Origin: Rapana venosa
Lineage: Eukaryota; Mollusca; Gastropoda; Neogastropoda; Muricidae
NCBI GenBank assembly: GCA_028751875.1
Contig: CM054158.1
Span: 15,845,973 to 15,909,972, forward strand
Direction: 5' to 3'
DNA: 64,000 nucleotides
Position numbers and translations under genes: made by a program
Part shown: in pieces, positions 10,600 through 22,960 of the stretch
Layout: each line of letters opens with the position of its first letter
Numbering within the stretch: position 1 is the first letter of the stretch
The notes under the pieces: generated by a model
What the model saw: only the letters and a program-made list of their open reading frames with translations
Databases searched by the model: none
What the model was told of the DNA's origin: nothing

Positions 10600-12400
10600 T
10601 AAGTAATTAATTACTGTGTTATCAGTGTCCAAGTGCTATGAGTGACTCTGGTGAAAGATTTGCTCATTGTGTATCCTGCGCGATCAATGTCTTTTTTCTA
10701 ACCACAGTGTGTGGATTTGGTGCAGGGTTGAGCAGAGGCTTTGGGTTGTCATGATGGAATTACTCTACCTTCAAAGAGAGCTCTTTGTAGTTTCATGACA
10801 GATGCTAGTTTTGACCACCTGTTTGCCAACACTTTTGCCTTTTTTATAACACCTGTCTGGCTTGAACGCTATAATACTTGTCCCTCAGCCCAACATATTC
10901 TTTTGATAATAGTGCCGTTCATCTCATCCTTCATCTTCAATTCATTTTTTGTTTACTGATGAAAGCTAGGGACTGTCTTTTGGATACTTCCACTAGGTGT
11001 CATACCATGACTCTGATCCCAGCGGCTACGTCCTCTTACAAGGTCTTTGTATATATCTTGCCGTGGGTATGGTCTAGGATGAAAAGAGTCTGTGTTGTGT
11101 ACAAGACCCCTTAACAGCAGGATACTTAGCCTTGAGTAATCATTACAAGAACTCCAGCATCAATCAGCTTTGACAGCTTCAGCACACTAAACCCAATAAA
11201 TACTGGTTGGTCTAGTTTTTAACCTGCAATTCCTTCATCATGATGCCATACCCAGGGACTGTCATGGAAGTGCCTGTAGTCTTGGATAGCTTGGCTTTGA
11301 TGTTAAGCTTTATGGCTTCATTTTCTTTTGGGATAATTAACATCTTTTCTTTTGTGTGGCACGTTCTCCCTGTTTTACCAAAGCAGCTGTTGGTTCATGA
11401 GCTTCGAAGTAATCCTTTTCTGATGCATCGGTTGCTTCGTTCTCATATCAGTGTTCGTCATGATGATTGGTTTCATGAATTGCTCTTGGTCAAACACAAT
11501 GAATACGATGAACAGCTGTAGAATTACACCCATGCCTTAGGTAGAACTGTTAGCAGTCTGTAGTGACAAAACTTACTTGCTCTTTGTCATTTAAGTTTGG
11601 TACAAGCTTGGGTGGTTCTTTTGGAGATTGTTTGAGCCTTTCTGCAGCCATTAGTGGTAGTCATTGATGGATCATGTAGTTCATGGGGAAAGCTAAATCT
11701 ACTTCTAGATCCAGCCATTGTTGATTCAGGCACATTTGTGACAACGATTGTAGACCTCATCAACAGCAAAAGGAACCATTAAACAAACTGAAAGTTTCTT
11801 AGTGGTAGTGACTGATCACATCCGACCATCCATACAGAATTGTTTGCGTCCAATGTATATGATGTAGTTAGAAGCTTTGCTAGGATCATAGTCTATCCTA
11901 TATATTTGGTGTTGGGCCTTACAGTGTTGTGCAGATGCCATACTATTGCCACCACGCAGCCATCCTCTATCATTTGGAGCATGGCAAATCAGGACAACAA
12001 ATCAATCTGTACCCCAGTAAACTTCAAGGAAGCATCCCAGACATTCCTGGTGCTGTAATATAGTGTGATGGGTCTAGTCCATAATGTTTCATTGCCGGTC
12101 TTTCTGTAGTTCTCAAAGAAATCAGCAAGCAAAACATGCATCAGCATGTAGATACTGATCATGGTAATCGCCCAACGTCCGGCACTGCATCTTTTGCCAT
12201 GCCACTGAGCATGCTGATAAGTCATCTCCTGATTCCTTTACCCGTTGGTCTGCTGAAGGAATGCTTCTTTTGGTGCGGCAGCTTTTCTTCATCAAAGCTT
12301 TCCATGAAGTCCATTGTACTATTAGGATAGAGACGCCCTTTTCTTGCAAGCTTTGTGTCGAAGTATTTTTCTGTAATTGAGCAAGTTACCTCAGGAGTGA
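10600..12400 (-). pseudogene. Protein-primed DNA polymerase B remnant
   Basis: Minus-strand frames carry segments in the order expected for a Polinton-type family B polymerase. Near 12,100-12,000 one reads HYGLDPSHYITAPGMS and then, after a shift, WDASLKFTGVQIDLLS. Near 11,210-11,150 another reads PVFIGFSVLKLSKL. Near 11,110-11,080 LYTTQTLF sits where the palm motif C (normally YTDTDS-like) is expected, with both acidic residues lost. Reading frames change many times between these pieces, so the gene is dead. N-terminal exonuclease motifs, expected above 12,400, were not found; that part is mildly distorted sequence. Confidence 0.6.
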
Positions 12401-12679
12401 TGAAGTCAAGGACTCTAGAGATCCCATCAAGATGTGTGTGCAGGAATCAAAGAAGGACAAGCTATTTAGTGGGTTATAAAGTCAAGGTACTTCTCTGATT
12501 GACAGTGCAATGCAGTAGTCCTTTATCATCAGTCACTGCCTGCATGATTAGGTGTGAGTCGTACCTCTTAGATTGTGGAAGAAGACTGAGCTTCCATGTT
12601 TTTGGGATCTACTGTTTGTTGTAGTTTACCATTATATGTGCTGCTCACGAAACTTACATGATGTGGTCATGATCCTGAC

Positions 12680-14160
12680 TGTGTGATTGTCTCCCAGCTG
12701 GGGGAAAAAAATTTACCACTCCACAATGTGTGCAGAAGCATACGTCCCTGGTCTTCTCAGAAAAAGATCTTTGCAGGTTTAGCTGTTAGAGTAGTGGTTT
12801 GTTTGCTTTCTTGGGGTTTCAAGAAAAAGTTTTACCCCAGTCTGGTCCCTAAAAAAAACTGGCTTGGGGTGTGCACCATCTATCTAACAAAACATAAGCA
12901 AATGGCGATTTTATGATTCAAAGAAAGAGTTTTAGGAAATTTTCCAGTCCCGGGTCCTTATATGGCACAATGATAGCTCAAAGTCAGCCCAAACTTCATA
13001 TGGACTTTTTGTAGTTTTTATTTCTTGAAGTAAACCCTTGCTTCATGGCCTTGGTGTAAATTACTAAAGGGAATTCTTACTCCTTAATAGAGTATCAGCT
13101 GATTTTTTTAAAGCACTGTCGGGCCCAACAGATCCCCCTTTTTATATTTTCCCCTTTTTTTTTGACTAATGTCTACAGGATGTTTGTTTTTTGTTCTGGA
13201 GGTCGAACTTTTGGTTTGTAGTCATGTAACATCCTGAAGATTTTTTGGGAACTCCTCCTCTGATATTGTGGAATCTGTTAGAGCTTTGCTAAAATGGTCT
13301 AAATGAGTTATTTGGCAAAAGTCAAGGCAACAACAGCATCATTTTTTCTAGTTTATCACAACTTCTTCAAAAAGACTGATTGACAAATGAAAGGGTCTGT
13401 GTTATTGAAAAAAGAGCCCAATGCAATTGATGCGGAGCTCCCAAAATTTCCCGTAGCCCCAAAAGACAATGCCTGTTTTTGCTGCGTCTGTGTTGCTGTA
13501 CCTGTATAAAAGAGTCAACACAGTAAAAGCTGATCTGTACCCATGCTGCATTTGGCATATTTTTAGTTGTTGTCAAAGTCATTGCATCTGTAATTTTGTC
13601 AAAAGAAAGGCTTTTGCTTTAACATTAAAATTTCAGGACGGTGCACGGGGAAAATTAGATATTTATGGGTTTGGTCATCTTCTTCTTATAGTTTTAAAAA
13701 AAAAGGGGAATTTTTTTTGGGATTATTCATTAATTTTTTGTAAATGATTGTGTACGTACAAACTGTGTAATAACTGCAAAAGGTCAATGGGCTGGAAATG
13801 TTCCCCTTTAATGTCATTGTCACCCTTGCTGTTCCCCAAAACATAGCAAATCTGAGGGCATCAACGTGAGGTTTTTTCCGTTTAATGTAATCCCATCAGA
13901 AAAAGAAGTCTTGTTTCTCTTGCAACCAGAACAAACCCAATTGTACTGTCACCAGAGGAGAGTAGGGGGAATCTAGAAATGTGGTTGAGGGTTTTAGTCA
14001 CTGAGTCTTTTCTAGAAGCAAGAAACCTTCTTATTCGTAATGCATTACTCTACTTCTTTTTACTGGTTTGATTGTTTATGCTAGTGCTTTTTACGGTCCC
14101 ATTTTGGGCTTTAGGGAAAAATTTTTTTGGGGCGATAGAGGTGTATGGCAAATAAACAAA
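12680..14160. other. Mildly distorted stretch inside the viral-like element
   Basis: Homopolymers are longer than in neighbours (for example runs near 13,690-13,720 and 14,105-14,135), in the style of the larger distorted blocks. It probably covers the front of the polymerase gene. No frame can be assigned. Confidence 0.45.
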
Positions 14161-14492
14161 AATGATCTGCAGTCGGTGCTTGGTTTGAAGGCCATTATTA
14201 GCTTTATATGTTACTTTGTAAGTAAAATTATCTGCTAATGCTTCAGCTTCAACATTACGCAACTGTTCAATTTAGGAAACCGAGGTTTCTTAGCTTCTTC
14301 TATTTCTGTGCGCTTGTAGTATCCATCATTTGTGTACTCAAAAGCATAAACTTCACCAATCTCCCCACCCTTTCCAAACTCTTGTACATCACCAAGATCT
14401 TTAAGCTCAATAGTTTGGCATGTTTCAGGTGCTTATTACGGGACCGCGTGCCATGGTTATGTATGTATATTAGTATTTATATTATTTTATTT

Positions 14493-15230
14493 CTAATGTA
14501 ATATGTAAATTTTACAGTCAACTGTTCTTTGTGCTGCGCCTTTGATTGTTATACAGAGTGTTTCATGGAAGCCCTCTTCTAGCTCTTTGAATTGAAGTGT
14601 AGTAAAGCTATTGTGCTGCGTTTCACAGTACATTGCTCTGCTGGGTGGAAGGATTCTCAGTAGATCAGAAGGGACTGATGAGGAAGAAGCCTTCGTCACC
14701 ACTTGGTTTTGTGTTGTGTTTAACTGAGACAAGTGTACAAAAAGCAAAGAGTTTACTGCCATGTTAATGGGTCTCTCACCGACATAGGTTTTGTCCTTGC
14801 CAACATCATCATCAAAAGCATCACCAAAGGTTACTTCCCAATCATCTTTAGAACCCATTCTTATAAATGGGGTCCTGAAACCAAGCATTTCTGCAAGACG
14901 TTGTGGCATACTTATAATTGAAGAAGTCTGTAGAGTTACTCTTAGACTAGCTTGGTTGAGTTTTGCTGTGATGCCAGCTGGGCAAAAGAGCTCTTTTTCC
15001 AGTGTGCAGAAGTCGTAATAACCTTCATCTACAGTAAATGTATTCTTCGTTCCTGTTGTAAGATATAGTCGGTTAATCCAGTTGTTGCTGCTGTTGATGT
15101 TTGTCCATGATACTTTGTAGAAGACCTCATGTAAAGCAACAGTTTTATGTTGACAGTGGTTGTCAATAGGAATGGCTAGTTTAACAGGTACACCTTACTG
15201 GATGTTTGTTAGTGCTATAAACATTTTATC
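14493..15230 (-). pseudogene. Capsid-like protein remnant (minor capsid/penton type?)
   Basis: A 138-residue frame (14,493-14,909) continues a reading upstream to about 15,050. It contains PQRLAEMLGFRTPF, then VNSLLFVHLSQLNTTQN, then LRILPPSR, then FTTLQFKELEEGF before its stop. The order of a leucine-rich LGF segment, a hydrophobic NSL-hydrophobic strand, and a late phenylalanine strand resembles penton-like or minor capsid proteins of Polintons and adintoviruses. That is pattern recognition, not a search result. The reading breaks upstream of about 15,060. The minus orientation matches the polymerase remnant. Confidence 0.4.
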
Positions 15231-15245
15231 TACTATAGAATAATA

Positions 15246-15581
15246 ATGTATAAATATAATAAAGATGCAAAATACGAGGCTGGATCTCACTATAACCCAA
15301 AGACTATTACCTTTAATAAGCTAGATGTTGCTGGGGGCAGAGATATAGATCTTGGAAGTAAAAGTTCCAACCCACTGAAATCATACTTAAACCCACCAAT
15401 TAAGGGTGATGCCCACTGCGAAAACATGGTTGTCTTTAAACTATACATTTTACCAAAACCACTTAAACTTTGTATCCACTGTGCAACTACGGGGTGTGGT
15501 GTGTCATATGCTGGGCCACATGAACCATCCAAACCAGTTAGTAAAGTCTGTGTACAGGTTTCATGTGTACTATCAGTTTAG
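15246..15581 (+). pseudogene. 111-residue open frame, function unknown
   Basis: An uninterrupted frame beginning MYKYNKDAKYEAG and containing three cysteine/histidine-bearing patches (CIHCATTGC). It lies between the capsid-like remnant and the CR1 fragment. The opposite strand is also open over much of it. I do not recognise it; it may be a remnant of another gene of the viral-like element, or chance. From 15,600 to 16,080 I see nothing to name. Confidence 0.2.
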
Positions 15582-16089
15582 GCGTGTGTTAAACTGAGCG
15601 CAGGTCCCACTGCCCACTGATAGTAATAGTAATTTAAATCCGTTTAATAGTAGGATTAACATGAAGGCGTATGGAAGAGGGGTGTGCAATGAGTTCAATA
15701 TTGATTCTTAAGACTGCTTCAGACAAACACCAGGACAAAAATCAGGCATGGGGACTCTGTATTTGTTTGGTGGTGCCCAGGAGGTAATAACTAATGACTG
15801 GTGGCCTCCAAATACATCTTTCTCACGTGGAGCAAAGTTGTTACTTGATTAAATAGAGCAAAAGCACATGTATTTAAAAATAATTTAAAAAACATGGAAC
15901 TTAAATAGCGTATACTTGAAAAAAACAAAATCGAAAGCGGGTATGCATTCAACCTTAATCTTACACAGTCATGCAATCAAAGATAAATGGGTCAAAAGTT
16001 TAAACAAACAGATATTTACAAACATAGTGCGCTGCAGGGCAAAATCTATGACATAAAATTTCAATAGTCAAATTTTTACAAAAGCACAC

Positions 16090-17245
16090 ACACACACTCA
16101 CTTAGGTCCTATACTTTAAGCAGGGTGATTGGACCTGGGGTTTGTGAGGGTGGGATAGCTCTGATATGAAACAGGAGGGGGGAAATCTATAGGTTTAAAT
16201 AAATATGTCTTTTAGGCTGGATTAAAAGTGTCAAACTAGGTTTCTGGCGAAAAGAGAGAGGGAGCTGATTCCCGGTCAATGGACCCGAAATAGAGAAAGA
16301 GCAGCGGCCAACAGTGGATGGTTGAAATCTAAGTATTCGTAGGCACAAAGGTATCTGCAGTAGAGCGGAGGAACAGAAGGAGTGTACAGGTTAACACATT
16401 CACAGAGGTAGGAGGGTGCAGTTTTGTGGAGACATTTGTAACAAAGGGTACTGATCTTATATTTTTACTCTCTGTGGCACGGGCAGCCAGTGGAGAGATC
16501 ACAAAAAGGGGGTAATGTGCCAGATTTTTTTCTTTCTGAGAACTAGTCAAGCTGCGGAAATTTGTAAAAGGTTGAGGGAGTGGATAGATGATGCTGGCAG
16601 ACCAGACAAAAGAGAATTAAATAGTCCGGGACGTGAAAGAATAAAGAGAATGCCAAGTTTGGCTGTTGCATCAGTGGAAGGTACTTTTGAATTGCACTAA
16701 TACGCAGTAATTGATTAGTGCACAACTGACAGGTCTGAGTGATTAATTTTTTCATAGAGAGTGTGTTTGTTGATAAAAAACACCTAGATACTTCACAGCA
16801 GTGGATAGAGGGACTGATGTATTGCCAAGTTCTATTGAAGTGTTGTAAGGAAGAGAGTTTGTGTTTGGTCCCTACGAGCATGGTTTCGGTTTAATTTTGC
16901 TTTTAGCTGTAATTTGTTCTGTGTCATCCAGTTTTGAATATCTTCAAAGCAGCTGGCCATATTTGTCAGGAGAGGAAAAGGGAGATTTTCAGAGAAAAAT
17001 GCTTTGAATCTGAGGAGTCATCTTCTTAAAAATGATGGTTGATTTGATGACGGTTTATTATATGTGACAGTGGGGCAGTGTAAAAAGTGAAAAGAACAGG
17101 GCCTAGAACTGATCCCTGTGGGACTCCGCATTCCAGTTTGGCAGGTATTGATTGAATCTTGTTTACTGCAACTGTCTGGAATCGGTCAGTAAGGTATGAA
17201 TTAAACCAGGTGAGGGCTATGCCAGTAACACCGAACGTTTTTTGA
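16090..17245 (-). mobile_element. CR1-like LINE fragment, 5'-truncated
   Basis: On minus, the stretch encodes the RT thumb and C-terminus of the same CR1-like family found at 34,830-33,815 and 27,202-39,545. Shared words include ISPSIHCCEVSR and the DNA gggcctagaactgatccctg. The 3' side (low coordinates) has a short CA tract at 16,086-16,100. The frame is broken in several places and the YADD region is lost. It has probably inserted into the viral-like element. Confidence 0.75.
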
Positions 17246-19440
17246 AGACGTATGCATGGACGACTTTTATTCTTGATAAGAGTGAAGGGTTAACAAGACC
17301 AGGATTAGAGAGGATTAATGACTCTGTTCGGGCCTATGTGTGGTGCTTGCTTGGTGCACAGGCACAGACAAGATCAAGTATTATTGGTGGCACTGGGTTT
17401 GGTGCACAGAAGCAGTTTCTAGCAAATCTTGAAGACAGTTATTAATCAATGTGATTACCCATCAAGCATAAGCAATATCAAGGATGTTCTTCTACTATGC
17501 ATGGTCTAGGATGACTTTGCTAATACTCAATTACGTGTCCGTGGTAGTTGGTGCGCCGAGTGTGGGGGAGGACCGTGCAAAGACTCAACAAAACAGTTCC
17601 CTCCATTTCCTTTCTCTGTTCTGACCTTTCTTCCGGGTTTTTGTTGAGTCTCGGCTGTCCAATTACTGTTGTTATCTCCCGCTCTTCCTTGGTCTTGCCT
17701 CTTCGTTTTCCTCCTTGGATCAGTGCCTAGTAAAATGTCTTTGAAGTCCTTTGGCTCTTGTGGAATGCCAAACCATTTGAGAGTTTATGCTTTTTTCCGT
17801 GCTCGTTAGAAGGTTTTTCTAGGGTCTAGGACTTTTGCTTATAGGGCATTGTTTATAATTGCTGTTCACCATGCAGTACCAATAGGAACAGATAACAAAC
17901 TACAAACAACAATATTATTATAGTGGAGATGATGTGAGACAGTCTGAAACAAAATGGAAGTGTAAAGCGCAAGGTACAGCTAGCGATCTCTAGTAGTATC
18001 AGTAGCTACCGGAAGACCCAACGACTCAATGTGAGAATCACGCACCACCAACGGGGACTTGCCACCTCAGAGCAAATTTAAATATAATTATGTCCCTTGC
18101 AAAAAGCAACTATCTGATGAGATGTTTGCTTTAACAACTATACTTGATATAGCGGCCTTGCTTTTCTTTTATTCACTAGAAAGTAAAACACTAACAACTA
18201 AGAGAGTAACGCCAAAAATGCTCTGCCATAAAACCCTAAAACTTTACCTGCAGTTGATTCGCCGCCAGCTAAACTGAGCCAATTTATACCAGGAAGTTCC
18301 GGCCAACTTTGTAGGCTAATTTTTTTAATAGGTCTGCTCAGTGGCCAAGTTGTTTCTTAACCGCCTGTGCTGTGGGTTTTGCTTTTCGAAGTAAACTTTT
18401 GTGCCGGAATGTGGTGGTGGTCTGGTGGCAGTAGTGTGCTTCCTGTCGCACATACACAAGATGTGTTAGAAAAAAAGCTGTAATTACTGGACAGTGTTAT
18501 GCCTTTGTAGCGAAACTGTTTACGGATTCTTACTGCAGTGTTGTGTTTCATAAAGAATGCGGTGGATTGTTTCTTTTATTCTGCTAACTGCGCTTGTACG
18601 TTGTTGTTTTTATTGTTTCATACCTTAATCTTGTTGGCAAAATCTTGCAGCTTTTATTCTAGACACGCTGTGTTATTCTTTCTTTTATTACTGTCCAAGA
18701 TTTGCCATCTCTGCTTCTGCTAGCTTTTCTTTCTCATTTCTATGCATGAGTCTAATACCCTAGCTTTGCTAAATTATATATCAGGGTTCGGGTCTCAAAC
18801 TCTGTAGTGCTTGATTGCAGCCATTATTTCTCACAAGGGAAGGTGTGATCCTTAAAATTAGCCGTGTTACTTGCAGTGCGCTATTAGTTTGCCGTGTGTG
18901 TGTGTGTCCAACACTCGCTAGTTCAGTTCTATTGATTGCTGACTGTGCTAGGTCTTCAAAGTGGTGATTTCTTTGTTTGTTGGTGGTTTTGTTCTGCATT
19001 ATGTAAGTTTTATGCAACAGCTTGCAGTAGGCAGTCTGTTAGTAGTAGTTGAGCATCACTAATTACTCAAGTTTTCCTGATAGCAACACTTGTTGCTGCG
19101 TGTGAGTTTATTTTTTGCTTAAAACAATGATGAGGGTTCATTTTCTTGTTACATAAAACCTTTTTGTTCCTGAGTCAGTTATAGGCCTACATTGTTCTTT
19201 GTTATCCATATCATTAGATTATTATGTTAGTGCTTTTGGTGTTGCGTTGCCCCAAACTTGATGTGAAAATCTTGTTTAATCTCTGTTTCTTGTGTCTATG
19301 AATGATAATTCCTCTGTTTCTGAGGGAATGCAAGGGGTGTACAGATGTTGCTGCTCACCCATATCATCAGTGTGTGAACAGTATCTCTCCTATTATATAG
19401 AGTCTATAGTGTAAGTTTTCTCTGTAATCTGATTATTGTT
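17246..19440. other. No assignable gene
   Basis: The stretch has short frames on both strands (for example 18,781-19,017 minus) but none shows a domain, splice logic or repeat similarity I can support. It sits between Polinton-like remnants and may be unrecognisable parts of that element. Confidence 0.5.
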
Positions 19441-19469
19441 TTTTTTATTTTGCTTATTATCGAACAAAA

Positions 19470-20850
19470 GGATGGATGGGCAACAAACATTGGGTGCAAT
19501 ACTTGATCCTCTTACAGACGAATTGTTTAAGAAATGATGCCTCTCGTTTAGGCGATTAAGGAAACAGCAGAGTATGATCGTTATTCAAAACAACCCGCTA
19601 ACTATTGATGAAAATGTCAGATATGTGCTGTGACTGGTTAAGTTGTCCTAAGTTTAGGAAAGATGAGTTGTGCATTGTATGACGAGGCGCGTACTCGGCG
19701 TAGCTTTTCAGATTGAAGACTGTAGATGTTGAAGAGATCCAAACAAAGTGAGGTAGCAAACTTAGGAAGGGCTATTATAAAAAAGATTAGTGTCTAGCTA
19801 GAAGGCAGAGAAGTGCTGTCACTAAAACAACGCAGAATATTCTTGATCCTATATGATTTATGGATGACAAAAGAAAAAAGAGATGATCCTTATTTATCAG
19901 GGCATACAGGATAATGAGGAATAAAAAACCAGAGTAGGTTCTGCAGATAAGGGAAACAAGGAAAAAAAGATGCAGCAAGTTAGCAAAAAGCCCTTATGGT
20001 CAACAGGTTTTGTATTCCTCTTGATTTGAATGCTCAGTCTCCACATGCCTTACTATCAGGGGCGCACTCAGAGGACAGACTGCACATGAGCTAATGTTTA
20101 ATGACAGTGCTTTGATATTACATCCCAGTGCTGCTGATGCAAAGTACAAAATAGTTTAGTCTATCTTTAGAGTTGATGTTGTCTATAATCACCCAGAGCT
20201 TGCACGTGATTGCACAGCAATGATCAGTAAGAGCTTGCTATCTATTATGACAGAGTGCTTACTTAACCATTGCACATTAATGAAGAGTAAAGCAGATACT
20301 TTGTGGAACATAAATCTGAACACTCAGCAAGATCGTTAAAAGGATATTTAATGTGTTTGGAAACAGCTGGCCCCTTTTCAGATCAGTGAGAGGTTTATTA
20401 ATCCCATGTAAATAAACATTATCATGTACTATAGAGGGAACAAGCCAATCAAGTCCTATTGCCTACCAGTATAATTACCCTAAAAACTTTCGAAGATGAA
20501 AGAACATACTTTGGGTTCTAGGTCAACACAATGTACCAACACTTGTTGTTTTACAAGCAAATCGATCCATCACACATGAGATAGGCTTCCCTGTCATACC
20601 TACCATCTATATATTCAATGTTGGGGTTGACTTAATATCAAACAGCAGATGCATAAGCTTGCCATTGGAATTAGGAAGCCCATTGACCACGGCCACAGAA
20701 GGAATTCCTATTCCAACTCGTAGACCGATCAAGAAACTGATGAGCCCATCAACAATCTCAACTATTTTGTTAGTGCCTGAATGCTCACCATTACACATAG
20801 AAGGAAACAGGCCTAAAAGAGCAGTGTTTTACTACTGGACCAGCTAAAAT
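19470..20850 (+). pseudogene. Possible second capsid-type remnant upstream of the ATPase
   Basis: Frames on plus, broken by about a dozen stops and shifts, contain SLKGYLMCLETAGPFS (near 20,330-20,375), IDPSHEIGFP after a shift (20,560-20,595) and LPLELGSP (20,660-20,680). The spread and the position directly upstream of the packaging ATPase would suit a large structural protein of the same element, but I cannot match it to a family with certainty. It could equally be another gene of the element. Confidence 0.25.
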
Positions 20851-21368
20851 TTTCTCCCAATAAGACGGGCACACTGTCTCTAATTGGGCAGACTGGCTGT
20901 GTGGGCAAGACTGTTATTTGTATTTAGAATTTAGTTACACAGACAGTGTTCAAAAACTCTTTTAGAGCTTCCTTGTTTTATTAGTCTGTCCAACATCTGC
21001 GCACAATACGAATAAGATAACTTTACATGAGAGCAGTAATTTTTTATTTGGACAGATGTGACATATTATTATTGTTAATCCTCTGAACCGGCTAAGTGAG
21101 TGTTTAGAATCACTATTATGAATTGTTTGAAAATTACAGTAACATTATTTCTTATAGATGGACTGGTCAGACAGAGTGTGACGATTGGTAACAAAGTGAA
21201 TAGTTTGTCTAAGCTTGCTTTCAGTGGGAGACATGCACAGATATCTGTTTGGTTGCTGACACAAAAATATAATAGCATATTAAAAGATTACTGTGAACAA
21301 ATAAAAGTCGTTGTAATTTTTCACATGAAAGACAGAGATGGGTTTAATAAATGCCTTCGAGAGAATGA
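20850..21368 (+). pseudogene. Packaging ATPase remnant (FtsK/HerA-A32 type)
   Basis: A P-loop reading GQTGCVGKT is encoded at 20,886-20,912 after a hydrophobic strand (SLI). After about 200 disrupted bases, a frame from 21,100 reads TLFLIDGLV, a plausible Walker B strand. It is followed by LAFSGRHAQISVWLLTQ, the RH...W-TQ sensor region typical of DNA-packaging ATPases of Polintons and related viruses, and then FHMKDRDGFNKCLREN. The frame between the P-loop and Walker B is broken, so the protein is dead. The reading is cut at 21,368 by a SINE. Such ATPases drive genome packaging into capsids. Confidence 0.65.
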
Positions 21369-21668
21369 AAGGAGGCACCGTGGTCGAGTGGTTTAGGCGT
21401 TCAACTCTGATCCAGAGGTCGGGGGTTCGATCCCCGCTCCGCTTGGTGTTTGTGTCCTTGGAAAGGACACTTTTATTCCTATTTTCCTCATTCCACCAGG
21501 TGTACAAGTGGGTACAGCTCTGCTGGGGGGAAGATTCTGTGCGGACAGACGTTAGCGTCTGTCCAGGGGGTGTGAAAACCATTAGTTCCATTACGCTACA
21601 GAAACGGATAAGCTCCGGCTCTATGGGCCTTCTGGCTTGTAAAGATATACTTTTTCTTTCCAAGAGAA
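21369..21668 (+). mobile_element. SINE family 3, tRNA-derived
   Basis: The head carries an A-box-like tggtcgagtggtttaggcg and a perfect-looking B box, ggttcgatcccc. After it comes a hairpin-forming gtgtccttggaaaggacac and a body with gtgtacaagtgggtacagc and cagacgttagcgtctg. The tRNA-like head cannot fold to a full tRNA and joins the body directly, so it is a SINE, not a tRNA gene. It interrupts the ATPase remnant. Confidence 0.75.
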
Positions 21669-22490
21669 TGATGGTTATTACAGACCGACAAAAGAAAGAG
21701 AAGAATAAAAACTAAAACTGAGAAGCTCAAAGCAAGGTTCCAAGCTAATTCTTAAAAACAGGACCCAACCAACAAGATACTGTTTTGTGTGAAACCAATA
21801 GCTTATTTTTTTTAACACACACAAGAAACATACAGACAAGACACAAAACATACACATACACAACTCTCAAACACAAACACACAAAGAAGAAGCAGCTCGG
21901 TGGCCTCTGCTAACTTTGTTGTATTGCCAACATGCCAAAATCTTTTTCTAACCCACCCAGGCACAAATGGGGTGTGGCTAAGTATTGCACCATCAGAAAG
22001 GAAGGTTTATATTTATTAATTTTCACTCTTCTATCCCCGTTTGGGGCAGCCCAGTGGGGAAGTCGGAATGCATTAGACAGGGCAGGCAGGCAGTGCTGGC
22101 AGGCATGGGATCAACCCTGTAGGGTAGCAGTAGCCACAGGTCCTATATTTATGTGTTGTGTGTACTATGTTTGTGCTGTTAAGTGTTTGTTATATGTTAA
22201 GTCTGTTTGTCTATGTTGTGTTGTCTGTGTGAGTTTGTGTATTATGGTGTCCTCGTTATGTGTTACTGATTACAAAGTGGTGTTGTGAATGCGTGTGTGT
22301 CGGCATTCCTTCCAAACAGTGGTGAATGCCGGGTTGCAGTGCCTCCAAAGTTGGCTTTCTGTAAGGGAGCCTGGGTGTAACGGAGAAGGTTTTGCCGCTT
22401 TTTTAATTTTTTATAAAAAATTCCAGCTCAGCACAGCATAAATCAAATAATAAAGGAAGTATTCGTTACTTTCTTTTTAGTATTTTTGTA
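21669..22490. other. No assignable gene
   Basis: The stretch contains CA-rich and GT-rich patches (21,815-21,890; 22,150-22,310). One 118-residue frame at 21,932-22,288 is low-complexity C/V-rich and not convincing. Confidence 0.5.
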
Positions 22491-22499
22491 TTAGTTCTT

Positions 22500-22735
22500 G
22501 ACAAGAAATTGTTTAGCATAAATTCCCATAATTATATTAGTTTGGCTCATTACAAATAAAATTAGATTACTTTCAGTTTTAGTAGAGGACGAAGGGATAA
22601 AGCCGACTCAGGTAAATGCTTAGTTTTTATATAAAACCAGCAACTTTTGGTCTGATGAGGCGAAGCCGACCAAAAGTTGCTGGTTTTGGATAAACAGTAA
22701 GTAGTTTACCTTGAGTCAGCTTTTTCCCTATCTCT
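22500..22735 (-). repeat. Palindromic repeat, copy 2 with flank
   Basis: 22,584-22,735 is an inverted copy of the palindrome at 7,101-7,260. An exact 17-bp inverted pair (accagcaacttttggtc and its complement) flanks a 15-base centre. Words left of it (cccataattatatt, ttcttgacaagaa) match, in reverse complement, the flank at 7,310-7,450, so the repeat is longer than the palindrome. The tRNA-like head is absent in this copy. Confidence 0.75.
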
Positions 22736-22744
22736 AGACAGAAC

Positions 22745-22960
22745 ACATATGCTACTTACCCTAATTTGTGGTTAAGTTGTGCATGGGGTTGACATGCATA
22801 CAATGGGAAGAGTAGCACTCTGGGAGTGAAGTTCCTCTGTCTAGCCACTAATGAACAAAAGTTCATGTTGGCAAACTGAACTTTTTTTAGATTGTGAAGT
22901 GCATCATTGAATTATTATTGGGCTGTGCTATATGTTGTTGTTTTTGTTTTTTTACTCCAA
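22745..22960 (+). repeat. LTR-like repeat, 5' half
   Basis: This aligns by eye with 41,595-41,830 (shared: ttgacatgcatacaa, ctagccactaatgaacaaa, gggctgtgct). The 3' half of the same unit occurs alone at 39,610-39,945. The stretch from 22,960 to about 23,400 shows nothing I can name. Confidence 0.6.

Larger units (their letters stand above)
8560..21368. mobile_element. Decayed Polinton/adintovirus-like element
   Basis: Remnants of the Polinton/Maverick gene set lie together: an integrase-like end on plus (9,270-10,240), DNA polymerase B on minus (10,600-12,400), a capsid-like protein on minus (14,493-15,230), and a packaging ATPase on plus (20,850-21,368). All frames are broken by many stops and shifts, so the copy is old. 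A CR1 fragment at 16,090-17,240 has inserted. I could not find the terminal inverted repeats that would fix the ends; the limits given are those of recognisable coding remains. The association of these genes is established knowledge of this element class; the assignment here is from motifs only. Confidence 0.6.

Noticed and set aside
21369..21440. Possible tRNA gene with a good B box
   Set aside because: No closing acceptor stem, and the sequence continues into a SINE body; it is a tRNA-derived head.
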